From assembly GCF_042242105.1 (NCBI RefSeq), contig NC_092025.1:15705656-15769655 (forward strand): DNA of 64,000 bases, read 5' to 3'. Shown here piece by piece: positions 1 through 12,380 of the stretch; position 1 is the stretch's first letter; every line of letters starts with the position of its first letter. The translations under genes were made by a program, and so were the position numbers. A model generated the notes under the pieces. That model worked only from the letters and a program-made list of their open reading frames with translations, ran no database searches and was not told the DNA's origin. The DNA comes from Pempheris klunzingeri (Eukaryota > Chordata > Actinopteri > Acropomatiformes > Pempheridae).

Positions 1-120
1 AACTTCTCAGTACATGGGAACAGTGCCAACATGAGCATTTAGACCAGGTACATGTGTGTTATCTACTCACATCATGGGATCAGTGCCAACATGGGCACTT
101 AGACCAGGTGCATGAGTGTC
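1..120. repeat. 60-bp tandem repeat, two units, running off the left edge
   Basis: The block with 'cagtgccaac' at 21-30 recurs at 81-90. The flanking text (catggga, gcattta/gcactta, agaccaggt, catg) also recurs at a spacing of exactly 60 bases. The units differ at several bases, so the duplication is not very recent. More units may lie to the left of the window. Confidence 0.85.
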
Positions 121-2360
121 ATCTTTACATTAAATTATGTTAATGATCATTTTGTATTGAGAATGCTTTTTTAGGTTAAAATTAACATATGAAAAGGATG
201 AGTTTTTGTCGCATTTTGGAAGAAATGTAATACACTTTGTACAAGGCAAACATTACATTGGATTTAAATGGTAGAAAGAAGCTGTTCTTGTAAAATAAAT
301 TGGTTAGCGGGCCGCTGGAAGGTTTCATCAGCATGTGGTTTAAGGAGACAATGGTACAGAGATTAGACAAAGAATGAGACAAAAGAATATAATTCATATT
401 AATACTCTGCACTCACAACTATATTTATATGTGGGCTGTTTCAGTAAGAGTTTACAATTGAGGTGGATTACTTTAAGTGGGCAGAGAGTCTCACTGTTTC
501 AGCCTGCAATTAGGTATTTAGACCAATAACAGTTCAATGTTTTTCTCTCTTTCTGATATTTTCACTTTTCACCCCACCTCTTTGTCACCTTTACCTCCTA
601 ATATCAAATTTCAATCAAATCAAACTAATTCAGCCAGTTCAGTGGGTTTTATACGCATGCTGCCACTATTTTAATGTCACTTTCTGTAATTTGTCAAATA
701 TTTACAATAAGATTTACATACCACACTAAAATGTTCACATAATGATCCATATCAGTGTTGTGTTTTCTCTCTCCCTCTGAGTGTAAATGAGTGTGACTGG
801 GTGTGATCCTCCTCAGAGGGAGTCACGTTGTGATTAGGTTGGTGATCAAAAGGCTGAGAGTCAGAGAAGCCACACTTTTCCTGGAAACAAATTGCACAGC
901 AGACGAAAGACTGATTACTATTGAGGCAATGTGACTTGTTCTGATAAAACCTGAGCCTTCTATGCATGTTTTATTTTAACTTGCCCAGATTACAGACAGG
1001 TGTGATTACGCACAATGTTTCCATGCCAGGGACAAACCATGGGAATGTTTGTCTGCATTTGTCTTCATTAAACAACCTCTTCCATTTGAAGCTGTATTCT
1101 GACTTTGGCTAACAAATACCTCAGCTAAGCCATGGTCACTACAACACAGTCACCCTTGCCTTGTGGGGCGTCCATCTGCTGACCTTGGCTGGATTCCAGC
1201 TAATACCCTTTGGGGCATTATCTGTATTTGAATAATATCCACAACATTTTTTAAAAATTCTTTTGCAAAATCATCTAGTGGTCCCTATTGGTCAATTAAG
1301 CCTACAAGCCTACAACTTATAATGTGTTCACCTGTCATTTAGTCTTGTGGAATATTAAAAGGACAAAGTAAAGAAAGGAAACACTGCTGGTGTTAAAAAA
1401 ACAAAAAAACAAAAAACATCTATATGACTGCACCAATGTCTCAGCTGGAAACCAGATTTGATATCTTTGATCTGATCTATCTCGGCTGGGATTTAAAATG
1501 AACTCCTCACCTTTGACTTTCCAACATAAGCTTGTTATAATGGGCGTGTGGAAGGATTTGTGGACTTTCAAAGGTCAAAAGGGAATTGTTATGGCAATTC
1601 TGCCTAAAGTTTGGCACTTCAGTGAGACACCGTTGAATAAGACAGCTTACTCTGACGCTGCTGTTGATGCTCCCATCATCCGCACCATATCGGGACCTGG
1701 AGCTCTTAATCACCTGAGCTCAGGCACACTGTAATACTGAAAGTCCACACTGCTCCACGTTGATCTAAATATATCACCCACCTGTTAGATTTACTGTTTC
1801 AGTTATTCTATTGTCAAAATACATATTTTAAATTTTTACCAGGTTTATTGTTTCCTCTAAAAATATATACTGCAAACTGTGGCTAAAAGGAACATTGAAA
1901 AAAAATATGAAAATAAGCAAAATATTCTTTACATGCTGGTTTTCTCTCTTGATCCCTTGTTTAAAACAGGTGGAGCTCATAGATAGATCAGGCTAACAAT
2001 AGCAGCTCTAAAGGCTATTATTAATCACAAGTCTATCAACATATCTCCCAGCAAATCTTATGTCATGACACATCCAGGACTTTTTGACAAAGAAAAGTCA
2101 CGACGACCACTCTCAGAAATTTCACCCAGATTTAAAAAGGTCTTAAATTTCATAACCCTGATTTTTTTTTTTTTTTTTTTTTTTTCTCCCTTCTGCATGA
2201 AAGGAGAGATGATAGGATGGGTTGTGGAGGCGCAGAAGGAATTTTCAGCCTACTACTATCACAGCCACGTGGCAACTGTGTGTTTGTATGTCTGTCCCTG
2301 TGATTTAGCTGGCTGGTATTATTAGACCCTTTGTAGTCCAAAAAAGCCATCCTCTGATTG
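121..2360. other. Intergenic region upstream of arr3, no gene recognised
   Basis: This stretch is AT-rich and carries only short open frames without splice context or recognisable similarity. A poly-T run lies at about 2161-2185. The longest open frames (1498-1734 and on the opposite strand) match no family I know. Confidence 0.6.
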
Positions 2361-2367
2361 CTTAACT

Positions 2368-2450
2368 GGATTATGAAGCAGGCAATGACAGCAACAATGA
2401 ATCGTTTAAGCTTGAACGATGCACAGAGAGAGGCTTCGGGTATAAAAAGG
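2368..2450 (+). promoter_or_regulatory. arr3: arr3 core promoter: OTX/CRX-type site and TATA box
   Basis: A good TATA box (TATAAAAAGG) sits at 2441-2450. The first exon follows and ends at a consensus donor (GAGAAGAG|gtaag) at 2528/2529. A GGATTA hexamer, the core recognised by OTX/CRX photoreceptor homeodomain factors, lies at 2368-2373, about 70 bases upstream of the TATA box. Start of transcription is inferred at about 2470. The exon and TATA assignment follows from position. The OTX/CRX role is inference from the known regulation of photoreceptor genes. Confidence 0.6.
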
Positions 2451-4333
2451 GCGAGCAACTGTTTGTACAGATCGTACTCTCCACTCACCGTGACACACGC
2501 TACCAAGCTCCCAGACTGCTGAGAAGAGGTAAGACTTCTTCATCTTCAGGGATGGAAAGATGGATGGATGAATATAGTGGGGATACTAATGATGGGCTAC
2601 ATGGGCCCCTACTTGAAAGATCAAGTATGTTTGAAACAAACTTCAACATTTTTAAGCTGAAAATCAGTCAGTGATGTTAAACCCTGGAGTGAAGTGAGAG
2701 TTATAGTAGTCATGCTGAGTTTACTACATGGTGCAGGGTTTTACAGTCCATTTTACGGCCTAATTTTAACCCAATATCTTCAAATAGGAGTTACAAAGCA
2801 ACAGATGAATGCATATGACAAAGATGTCTGATGTGTACTTTCACTTGATCTCAGTGGCAGTGTACCAGGCCGGCCATGAGGAATGAAAATATAGCTCTTG
2901 TCGATTAAAGTAGCCTAAATAACTGATGTTTTCAGTTAAACTTGCTGCTCCCCTACAATTCCTATAGTTTGACAGTATAGACTTGCAACCCTGAGCTGTG
3001 AATGAAGTCTCTGAGATTATTTGTTGCCAACAACCAGCAGTAATTGTGCCAAAATGAGCAATGATAATTCATTAATAATGAGCATTAATCCATCACTTCG
3101 TTAACTGTAAAATAAAACGTGAATAGGAAATATATTATAATATATTCAGCGAGTGAGTGATGATTTAAGTAATTAATATTTAGATTAGGTGCTAAACAGT
3201 CACAGGTGAGTGTTTGTGGGATATTTCATGGCTGTTGAATCGCTAAGGTCAATCAGAGTCAAGAGATGCGCCTGTGTTGGACCTCTTCTTGTTCCTGAAT
3301 CTGCACAGCTGGTTTGGCTCCTTTTGGACCAAACAAGTTGCAGATCTCCTCAATCTTGATGTATTTACCCAACACAGCAAACTCTGTGCATCCTGGAATG
3401 TTTTAAAGATCAAAAATGGGTAAATCCAGGGGAAACAGTGAAAACACATATATTTTAGCTGTATTATGTATTTATTCTGGAAGACTTTGTCAGCCTAATG
3501 GAAAGAGAGCAACTGTTTCATGTGATCCAAAGTACTGGGATAAAGAGCCTAAATTCTACAGTGTGTTGTGAATCACTTGAGTTATCTTAAATCACAGACA
3601 ATGGCTTGAATTTACATTCACTAAACCTTTTTCCAGTTAAATTCACATAAATTCAAAGGGTTTTTTCTGTGTTCATTGTTCAGCTCAGGTTCATTAATGC
3701 ACCACATTTTTCACAAATATTTTGTAGAACTCAGACATGAATAAGACTGAACTGTATCCGGACAGCAGGTGATGCCTAAAAGTAAATTGAGAAATTAAGA
3801 AATGCTGTTTTTTTGAAACAATTAAATAAATACTATGGCCCTCTTAACCGGTGGAAATAGTCCTTTTTACTGAGCTATCGAGGGCGTCTATTGGAACTTA
3901 GAGTCTCTTTAGGTCCAGGAATACAGCAGCAAATTACTGAATGGGTTTTATCCATTTAACTGTCCTTGAAAAGTCCACACTGGCAACAGCTTGAGCCCTG
4001 CTGTTCAGTTAGAGGGGAATACCTTGTGACATAATCGTATGTGCCATGTAAATCTGGACAGGAGTTCGTAGTGAGGCAGGATTGAGACAATTTAGAAGAC
4101 ACAAAATAAAGGATAACAGCTCAGCAGCCATAACACTGATGGTGTAATCTTATTGCAAAGGATTAACCTGCAGAACCTTAAAAAACAAAACATCACTCCG
4201 GCTGCCAGCGAGCAGAGAGTTGTCACGATCGATGTGTTAATCACAACATCTGACTGATGCTGTAACCCCCTAATAACCATAAGTCACTTCTGTTTTTCTT
4301 TTCATCAAACAGGACTCTCCTCAAGATCCAGAA

Positions 4334-7300
4334 ATGGCAAAGTAAGTCCTTTTTTAAATTTTTTTTTTTTTTTCTTGTCCTTCAAAGTCATGCTCAGGAA
4401 CTCCTTTCCTACCTCAGACTGTATATATAAAGACAGGTCTCCCACCTTGCTAAAATAGAACTGAAAAAGAGCTAAAAAAAGTTGCCACAAAAAGCTCCTG
4501 ATGCGGTACTACTTTGGAGTTGCAGACTTTGGTCAGGGTCAGCCAATTCCTACAGGTGACGAGTGGTTTTAAAGTATTTATTTAAGGTTTGTAAAGGCTT
4601 AGTTGGTTGATGGGCTGGTTCAAATGTGACCTCAGACAGCTAATGAGCTATTTGGGAAGCCTCACCTGGACCAGCCTCTCAATCCGGGCACGATGAGGTA
4701 AAGCTGCTCCACACTTAGCTGTTCCTAACTGGATAAAAGGGAATAAGGGATTACGGGCCCTTCTGCTGCTTCCAAAGGCTAAATTGCCTTCAGGGTCTAA
4801 AACTATTGTTAAAACTAGTCATTATTTTATCTGATTAATCCACACTGTAACTCAGTATTTACATCCACAATCCACTTACTGTGTTTGCTGAACTATTCCA
4901 AATTTATATTGCTGCAACTTTTTATATATCAAACTTATTGTCATCATTTCTGTTTGTCAGGAGAAGTCATTCATGTTGTAGAGGAATGATAAACCAATGA
5001 CAGAGGAAGTAATGGATGAGGCAAAGATGGGGGAATTAAAGGGGTTGATGTATTAGACAGAAAAACTCAAAGTCGTGTTTCTCTTTCTTTTTTCAAAGGG
5101 TTTTCAAGAAGACCAGTAAAGGTGGAGGGGTACGTCTACATTTGTTGACTCGTCTTGAGTCGCTTTTGATTCGTGCAGTGATTCTGAAATATTTTCCCAT
5201 CAGTGAAAAATGAGGAAAATGCCTCATTGTCATCCATGTCTGAAACACTCAGCTGTTTCCTTTTCCTTCTGTCTAACAGCTGACCCTCTACCTGGGGAAG
5301 AGAGACTATGTGGACCACGTGGCCTCTGTGGACAAAGTTGGTACGTTCCTTCTTCAGTGTGTATGTTAGTGTGTGTGTGTGTGTGTGCAGTTGTGTAGCG
5401 ATGATGATAATAATGTGTTTTGCACTGTTACCTTTACAGATGGTATTGTGAAGCTGGACACAGCAGAGTTTGGAGACAGAAAAGGTAACATAAATCATAA
5501 AATCAATCATAAAAATCGCCTTCCCAAGTCGAGTCGCTTGTCCGAGGTCACGACGAATCAATGAATCTACTATCGTGTGTTGGCAGTGTTTGTGCAGCTG
5601 GCCTGTGCCTTCCGCTATGGCAGCGAAGACCTGGACGTGATGGGCCTGTGCTTCAGGAAGGACATCTGGGTCCAGCGTGTCCAGATCTACCCTGAGAGCC
5701 ACAAGCCCGCTCTGAGCGAGATGCATGACACCCTGCTGAAGAAGGCCGGGGACAATTCATACCCGTTCACTTTTGAAGTACGACAACACGTCCTGGGTTC
5801 AAGTTGAGATTGAATGTGACATGAAATGGTTCATAGACCAAAATCCATAAAGAAGATTAGGTTGTTTTAATATAGACTGTTAAATAGACAATTACAGCTA
5901 AAAAGAAAACTTCATAAGAATTTCAGGACCTAAAATGTGGCCAGTAAAATTTAATTAACAACCCTGAACTCCAATAACCGACTGAATGTTATCTTTGAGC
6001 ATTAACTTTAATTTGTGACTAAATATATAAAAAAAATAACTCTTCTGTTAGATTAACTGTTCTTCTTTGCCTCTCTAGATTCCCACCAACCTGCCATGCT
6101 CAGTCTCTCTGCAGCCCGGGCCAGATGACAAGGGGAAGGTAAACCTCGTGCTAACACTGTGCTAACACCTACACAATAAAATACCTTCTCACTTCCAGAG
6201 CCTCGATGTATAAGTGCCTGAGCTCAGTTTTATAGCTGCTAACGTTTTATTTTGGCTTTGCAGGCTTGTGGTGTCGACTTTGAGGTCAAAACCTACCTTG
6301 CCAAGGAACCCTGCAGTGCCGATGAGAACATCGAAAAGAAGTGAATATACTTTTATTCTCATCGTATTCATTCAACCCTCATCTCTCCGCTGCTTGTCTT
6401 ACTACTGCGCTTGACTAACTTTCTTCTTTTGCATCCATCTCTTCCTCCATCCTCTGTCCCGTTCTGTCCAACAGGGACACTGCCCGCCTTATCATTCGTA
6501 AAGTCCAGTACGCCCCCACTCAGGTGGGCGCCGGGCCAAAGGCTGATATCTGCAAGAACTTCATGATGTCCGACAAGCCCGTTCATGTAGAAGCTTCACT
6601 GGAGAAAGATGTACAGCAGCAAAATTTGTTTATAAAGCATTTTTCACATTTCTCTACTATCCCGAATGTTTGTGTAGTGCTTCCAGAGTGAGTCTGCACA
6701 CAGGCCATGACTGTTTTCACAACTGCTCCACCATTGTTCTCCACTAACTGGTTGTTTTCTGCTTTTGGACCACAGCTCTTCTTCCACGGCGAATCAATTC
6801 CAATCAAAATCAAAATCAACAACGAGAGCAACAAAACAGTGAAGAAATTCAAAATCATCGGTGGGTACCTCTGATGATAACATAGATTAGATTGTACAGA
6901 TTTAATATGACTGTTATTAAGAGCTCTCTCTTTGTTGCTCCATCCTCTCACAGTGGACCAAACCACAGACATTGTCCTCTACTCAGCAGACAAATACACC
7001 AAGGCTGTTCTTAGCCAAGAGTTTGGGTACGTGGACAGAAAACTGACAATACAGAACCACAGCAAATTATTGAGCATTAAATATCACAGAGTCAAAACCC
7101 AAATCACGCTGCGTGGTCTGTTCATGCTTGGGTTTGTTTGTGTTTTATCCTCTACAGGGAGACAGTGGAGCCCAGTGGCACCTATGAGAACACTCTGACC
7201 ATCGTGCCATTGCTGGCTGAAAACAAGGAGAAAAGGGGGCTGGCGCTGGACGGACGGCTGAAGGACGAAGACACTAACTTGGCTTCCACCACTGTGTAAG

Positions 7301-8396
7301 TTTTACATGCAATTCTTTCAGTTGATGGTTTGTAGTTTTACATTTACAGCAGCTTTTCTTGCTTTCACTCCACGTCCACAATGTCTCATTATAATATTTT
7401 CTTTTTAAAGACACTTCACTTAATCAAACCTTCTAATCACTCAAATCCTCCTCTTCTCTACAGGCTGCGACAGGGTGTAGAAAAAGACGTGCTGGGAATC
7501 CTGGTTTCCTACAAGATTAAAATTAACCTCATGGTGGCCGGAGGAGGGTGAGTGTTGTTGTTTAAGCATGTTTGGCAAAATGAAACTTAACTCAATGTTT
7601 TGGGGAGAAAAAAGGAATTAAATGAACTAAAATAAACTTGTGGTGTCCCTTTTGTTTTGACGTAGCCTGCTGGGCGGCCTCACCGCCAGGTGAGTGGTGT
7701 TCATTCATGATCATATCACAGCCCATACAGCCAATTAGCAGTGACCAGCGACCACATGGACTGTTCTGATTGGCTGCTGTGTTTTCTCTGCAGTGACGTC
7801 ACAGTGGAGCTGCCACTGATGCTCATGCACCCCAAACCTGAAGGTATTTTTTTAATAACCTACACAAACAAAGATTTGATTTGTCTGCACGCAGTCTCCC
7901 TGATAGCAATGTGCCTCAATGTGTGTGTATGCTGGCTTTTCTAATGACTTATTTTCCTCCTTTCACATCGACCTGCCTTCCATATTGAGCAGAGTAGAGT
8001 GCACGTCAGCGTAAGTACCACATCACTTTTATTTTTGGTATCATCGCCTATAAATCATACTGTTGAGATTTAATATGCAACTTATGAAGTGACATTTGTT
8101 GTTAGGTTCAGGCTTTTTCTTTTTTGTTTTCATACATGTTTATACATTACTGCAGCCTAAGCAACACACAGTCTTTTTCATTGCTTAAAAGATTAGTCAA
8201 AATTTCCAGGGCAGTAAAAACTAAAAAGCGCATTTATGATTTTAAGAGTCAATTTTCTCAGTATGCAGTGATGATTGTGTTAATTTTCTCATAACACACA
8301 TATTCTCTTTGTGTTTATTTCTTTCCTAGAGAAGATGTTACCCTGGAGGTTGAGAAGACACCCACAAAGAGACAGAGAGACAACGAAGGGAACTGA
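4334..8396 (+). CDS. arr3: Cone-type visual arrestin (arrestin 3), 381 codons in 16 coding exons
   Basis: Arrestin-C quenches signalling by binding phosphorylated, light-activated cone opsin in photoreceptor outer segments. Coding exons: 4334-4341, 5099-5129, 5280-5340, 5440-5484, 5587-5777, 6079-6138, 6264-6340, 6475-6610, 6776-6860, 6954-7026, 7158-7295, 7464-7547, 7666-7689, 7794-7843, 7995-8010, 8330-8396; a non-coding exon ends at 2528. The product begins MAKVFKKTS with the paired lysines of the phosphate sensor. It carries the finger-loop region ([14 protein letters not shown]), the arrestin signature [53 protein letters not shown] in the C domain, and HPKPE before the tail. There is no clathrin box, which argues against a beta-arrestin. 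Rod arrestin (sag) is the main alternative, but the short N terminus and central motifs look cone-type. Which fish paralogue (arr3a or arr3b) cannot be told. The 16-nt exon at 7995 is the least certain part. Confidence 0.9.
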
Positions 8397-8769
8397 CACA
8401 AAACAAAAAATAGAAGAAGGATGCGACCGGTATGATTAAAGCTGAAGAGAATGACCTTTCCGACCGGACGAGGACATAAGCACAGATGTAACATCAGTCC
8501 CCTCACGGATGTTGTTGTTGTTATTCTTGGTGTTTAATTAATGTCATGTAGCTGTAGAGGGTTAATATTTGGATTGCAGGATAGAGTACAACATTTATAG
8601 ATCGACACCTACAAAATAACACCTTTTCACCTCCCTTCAGAGTATAAGCAGGGAGGAGGTAGGAAATCGGAAGCCCATAAAAAACCACTGTGCTTATTTT
8701 GAACAACACTTTTTTTCTTTCTGTAAAATGTATTGTGTTTTTGACGTCAAGTCAAGTCATCCAAAATAC

Positions 8770-8775
8770 AATAAA
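8770..8775 (+). terminator. arr3: arr3 polyadenylation signal
   Basis: AATAAA lies 374 bases after the stop codon at 8394-8396, giving a short 3' UTR. It is the first canonical hexamer after the stop. Confidence 0.6.
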
Positions 8776-8799
8776 ATTATTGTAAAAACAGAATTATTG

Positions 8800-10330
8800 A
8801 GGTGCTTTTTTGTTATTGTTTCTGTCTCTGCTGATTCATAGTAATGGTTTTTTAGTTCAGATGGCAGCTGACAACACAAAGCTGAACTTATTGGTGGCTG
8901 TTTTATTTTTCATTAATGGACCAGCACATTATTTTTAAAGAACAACTTGTAGTATGATGTCAGTGTCGACGTGACTACCCTCACAATACTGCAGTTTAAA
9001 ACTATGCTGCAAGTTCTTATTATATGTTACACTAAAGTGACTGAAAATAGGAACCCAAGAGGTGACAGTGAGACAATTTGAGGAACATATGCATAAATTA
9101 CACACACAGTAATTAACTCACACGCTACAGTAATACACACACACACACACAAATATCCATAAAGCACTGAGTTTTGTGAGAATAATAATGTAGTAAAGTT
9201 CACTTCAATCAGCCAAGGAACCCAAGAAGTGACAGTGAGACAATTTGAGGAACATATGCATAAATTACACACACAGTAATTAACTCTCACACACACACAC
9301 ACACACACGTACTCTTATACCTCCATTATTATCTTTTTGTATTTTCCTGTTAACAGTTTGCCTGTCTGAAAGCCCACTCAACTACTTTCTCCGCATCTTT
9401 CACTGTGGTGCTGAAACACTCAAACCTAACTTCTCAAAGTGTGACCCTCCATATCTTCATAGTGTCCAAAGTCCATAATACATACTAGTACTAATCTTAA
9501 GGCCTTAAAAATAAGGTTCCCTGTTTATATAGCAGAAGAAATATGAGGTTTATCTTTCAGAAGTTCTATGAGTTTGTCCATGTGTTGGCTAATCATTAAT
9601 TCTTTCTCTAACACCATCATTCACTTAAGAGTTGGATTAGATGACAATAAAATAACTATAATTTCTACTTCCAAAATAAACAAATGATGACTCATGATAC
9701 AATCTTAAATTCTGACTTTAAGTTGAAATATGGAGTACTAAAATGTAAAACTACTCCCATAACCAAAATGTTCAAGTGCTTCAGTGACTATTAGATGTTC
9801 TGTCATATTAGGTGCTTTTTTAAGTCCACAGAGAGTATTTATTAAAGAAAAACTGAAACAGTTCCTCATAATCAAGAATACCCTGAATGAGACACCTGTG
9901 GTCACAAATGATGTTCCATTAATCAACCCAGACTCAGTTGTTTTCAGCTGATTTGTAAAAGTGTGAGCCATAGCTTTATATTTGTTATTTGATTTTTGAT
10001 ACTTTATAATCATTGTTTCAGAATATATTGGTTATTTATTAGTAATATATCTACTCATTTTTATGACTTCCATTATAATAACAACCACAGAGGATCAGAT
10101 TATTGAAATAAAATAATACTACCAGATTTCTGGATGGAAAAATGAGTGGAGAAAATATCCACAGAGGAAATGTTCGTGCAGTAGCCTGTCTGCAGTTTAC
10201 TATAAACACATAATAAGAATATCCCATGGCATTTGTGAGCGATGGCGTGACTGTATCCAGTAGGGGGCAGTTGTGCAGCTTTAGGGCTGAAAACTTCACT
10301 AAACCCTCGAAGAAGAAGACAACGCCGCTT
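8800..10330. other. arr3-znrd2 intergenic region
   Basis: This 1.5 kb is AT-rich with no gene recognised. It contains the paired 70-bp repeat and the 54-bp segment shared with znrd2 intron 1 (listed separately), and (AC)n runs at about 9133-9150 and 9289-9308. Confidence 0.7.
9050..9286 (+). repeat. Two direct 70-bp repeats flanking a 54-bp copy of znrd2 intron 1
   Basis: 9050-9119 and 9217-9286 are the same 70 bases, with one difference seen (gagg versus gaag). Between them, 9160-9213 matches 10781-10834, the 3' end of znrd2 intron 1, at 52 of 54 bases and in the same orientation. An (AC)n run fills the rest of the spacer. Confidence 0.9.
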
Positions 10331-10338
10331 GACGCATC

Positions 10339-10346
10339 TGACGTCA
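10339..10346. promoter_or_regulatory. znrd2: CRE palindrome TGACGTCA just upstream of the znrd2 start codon
   Basis: A perfect 8-base ATF/CREB site lies 29 bases before the ATG at 10376, in a locally CpG-containing stretch with no TATA box. It probably lies at or near the transcription start. Function is inferred from the motif and its position. Confidence 0.5.
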
Positions 10347-10375
10347 TCACGCACAACGTGCAGCAGTGAAGCAAC

Positions 10376-11783
10376 ATGTCTCTGAATGGAGGTTTGTGAA
10401 CTTATGAGCTTATAAACAAGAAAACTTTGACATTTCTCACAATTCACATGTACTGTCGATAAAGAGCTAGCTGTTGGCGATGATTCTCGTTTGATAATTT
10501 TATTTTTACCAAAGATTTGTCGCAGATAACCGTTAGCTGACGTTAGCCCGGTTTATCTGCTAGCTAGCTTATCACTTCCTTGCAGAGCACTGCGCTAATG
10601 CTAATCACGTTAAAAGCAACACAGCGAACACTTAAGTGTTGTACGCATTTTCTATTCAGCTCAAAAGTCACGTAAGATCTAATTGATAAAATCGGCTTGT
10701 ATATATATAGGCAACATTACGTTATACACACGCGTTACAGCAGAGCCCAGGACTGTTTATAAGTAACTTAGCATCACAGCTAAAGCACTGAGTTTTGTGA
10801 GAATAATAATGCTGTAAAGTTCACTTCAATCAGCTCTCTCTTACTGACCCCAGATGACGAGGACTTTGAGTGGGAGCCCCCAACAGAGGCAGAGATGAAG
10901 GTGATCCAGGCTCGCAGGGAGCGACAAGACAAGATCAGCAAGCTGATGGGAGACTACCTGCTCAAAGGATACAAGATGCTGGGGGAGTGCTGTGATGTGT
11001 GCGGGGTGAGTAATGGGGATTTTTTAACGTCGTGTTTGTGTAGGTGGGAGTGCTGTAATGATGTATAAACAGTGGAGTGGTGCAGAGTTTGTGTTGAGAG
11101 AAGTCTGTTTTGTGTTTCCAGACAATTCTTCTGAAGGACAGACAGCAGAAAAACTACTGTGTCTCATGTCAGGAGCTGGACTCTGACGTTGACAAAGACA
11201 ACCCTGGTACACACATGTGATCATTTCCTCTTCCTGTACTTTTCTGTCTCCTTTCCTGCATCATTGATCTGCTTGCTTTGGGTTTTTTGTAAATTGTATC
11301 GCCGATTTTTCCCACGTTTCGCTGTCTTCCTTTTCTCCACTCCTCTCAGCTCTGAATGCACAGGCAGCGTTGTCCCAAGTGAGAGAGAGACAGCTCGCCT
11401 CCCAGTCCCCTGCAACGTCTCAGGCCCCTGAACTCAATGGAGGCCCCAGCACCGCTCAGGCAAGTGCAGTTCCTCAGCCCAGACCGGAGCACTGCGAGGG
11501 GGCAGCTGCGGGGGGAAGAGCTGTCCTGCCTCCACCCGCTGTCCCTTCTCCTTCAACTCCTGCCGCCACCACAGCCCTGCCACCTCCTCGCCCTCCAGTT
11601 AGTCCACAGAGCGCTGCCCTACAACCTGTGCTGCAAGACGCCGAGGAAGCTGTTCTTACCAAACTTCGCTGGGCCACTACCCAGCTACAGAGTTCAGCCT
11701 CCCTGGAGGCAAGTATCCAGCTCTGCGGCCTCATCACCAGCTGTGCCAGCTCACTGCGCAGCCTCAGGGAGCTCAGCCAGTAA
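10376..11783 (+). CDS. znrd2: Zinc-ribbon protein ZNRD2 (SSSCA1, autoantigen p27), 228 codons
   Basis: Four coding exons keep phase: 10376-10391, 10854-11005, 11122-11206, 11350-11783. The protein opens MSLNGDDEDFEWEPPTEAEMKV, followed by a basic helix (ARRERQDKISKLMGDYLLKGYKML). A four-cysteine zinc ribbon comes next, with CDVC and CVSC separated by 14 residues plus flanks. The middle is low-complexity and rich in Pro, Ala and Ser. A conserved-looking C-terminal helix (EAVLTKLRWATTQLQ...LITSCASSLRSLREL) ends the protein. The family (human SSSCA1/ZNRD2, about 199 residues) is a small protein recognised by autoimmune sera and linked to mitosis; its biochemical role is poorly defined. Adjacency to fam89b and ehbp1l1 matches human 11q13 and supports the name. 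A polyadenylation hexamer AATAAA lies at 12858-12863. Confidence 0.92.
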
Positions 11784-12344
11784 CCATCATGGAAAAGGCG
11801 GAAATCATGGATTAATGGGACGCTGTTTCTACTTGCCTCTGTCCTGGAATACTGACTCTGGTGTGCTGCTTTGCAGCATCTCTCTCTAACTGAGACTTTG
11901 CGTAAAGCTGAATTCAAAATTAGTCAGGAAATGCACTTGAAATAGGATTAAAATGTCAAAAGTTGCTCTTCAGTTAACGTACCCATGTGGCTGGCAGGAA
12001 TATCATGTTATATGGTTTCATAATATGTTTACATACAAATCTTTGAACATTTGACTGTTTGTCAGTTTGTAAGTCATCATACAAGAAGAACATGTTCAAT
12101 GTACATCCATCAATGGTATTAATTTATACCATGTAGCCACTAAAAAACATATACCTGCATTCAGTAAAAGACAGGCTTTAATTAGTACAAAATGGCCACC
12201 AAATTAGCATCTGGTTAATAACATCTGTTTTCTGACAGGTTGCTTCATAGAATCCAAAACATGGTGTTGGTTTGCAAAAAGCTCTGTGTAACTGCGTGTC
12301 TGCACAGGCAAGAGAGTCTGTACTTACAACTAGACTGTAACTCC

Positions 12345-12345
<1 letters not shown>

Positions 12346-12380
<35 letters not shown>
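12346..12380. repeat. (ATT)n microsatellite in the znrd2 3' UTR region
   Basis: About twelve ATT units lie between the znrd2 stop codon and its likely poly(A) signal at 12858. Confidence 0.9.

Noticed and set aside
1498-1734. 78-codon frame upstream of arr3
   Set aside because: No family resemblance, no splice context and no promoter signals were seen; it is short enough for chance.
4334-8396. Beta-arrestin identity for the first gene
   Set aside because: No clathrin-binding box or AP2 motif in the short tail; the sequence pattern follows visual arrestins.
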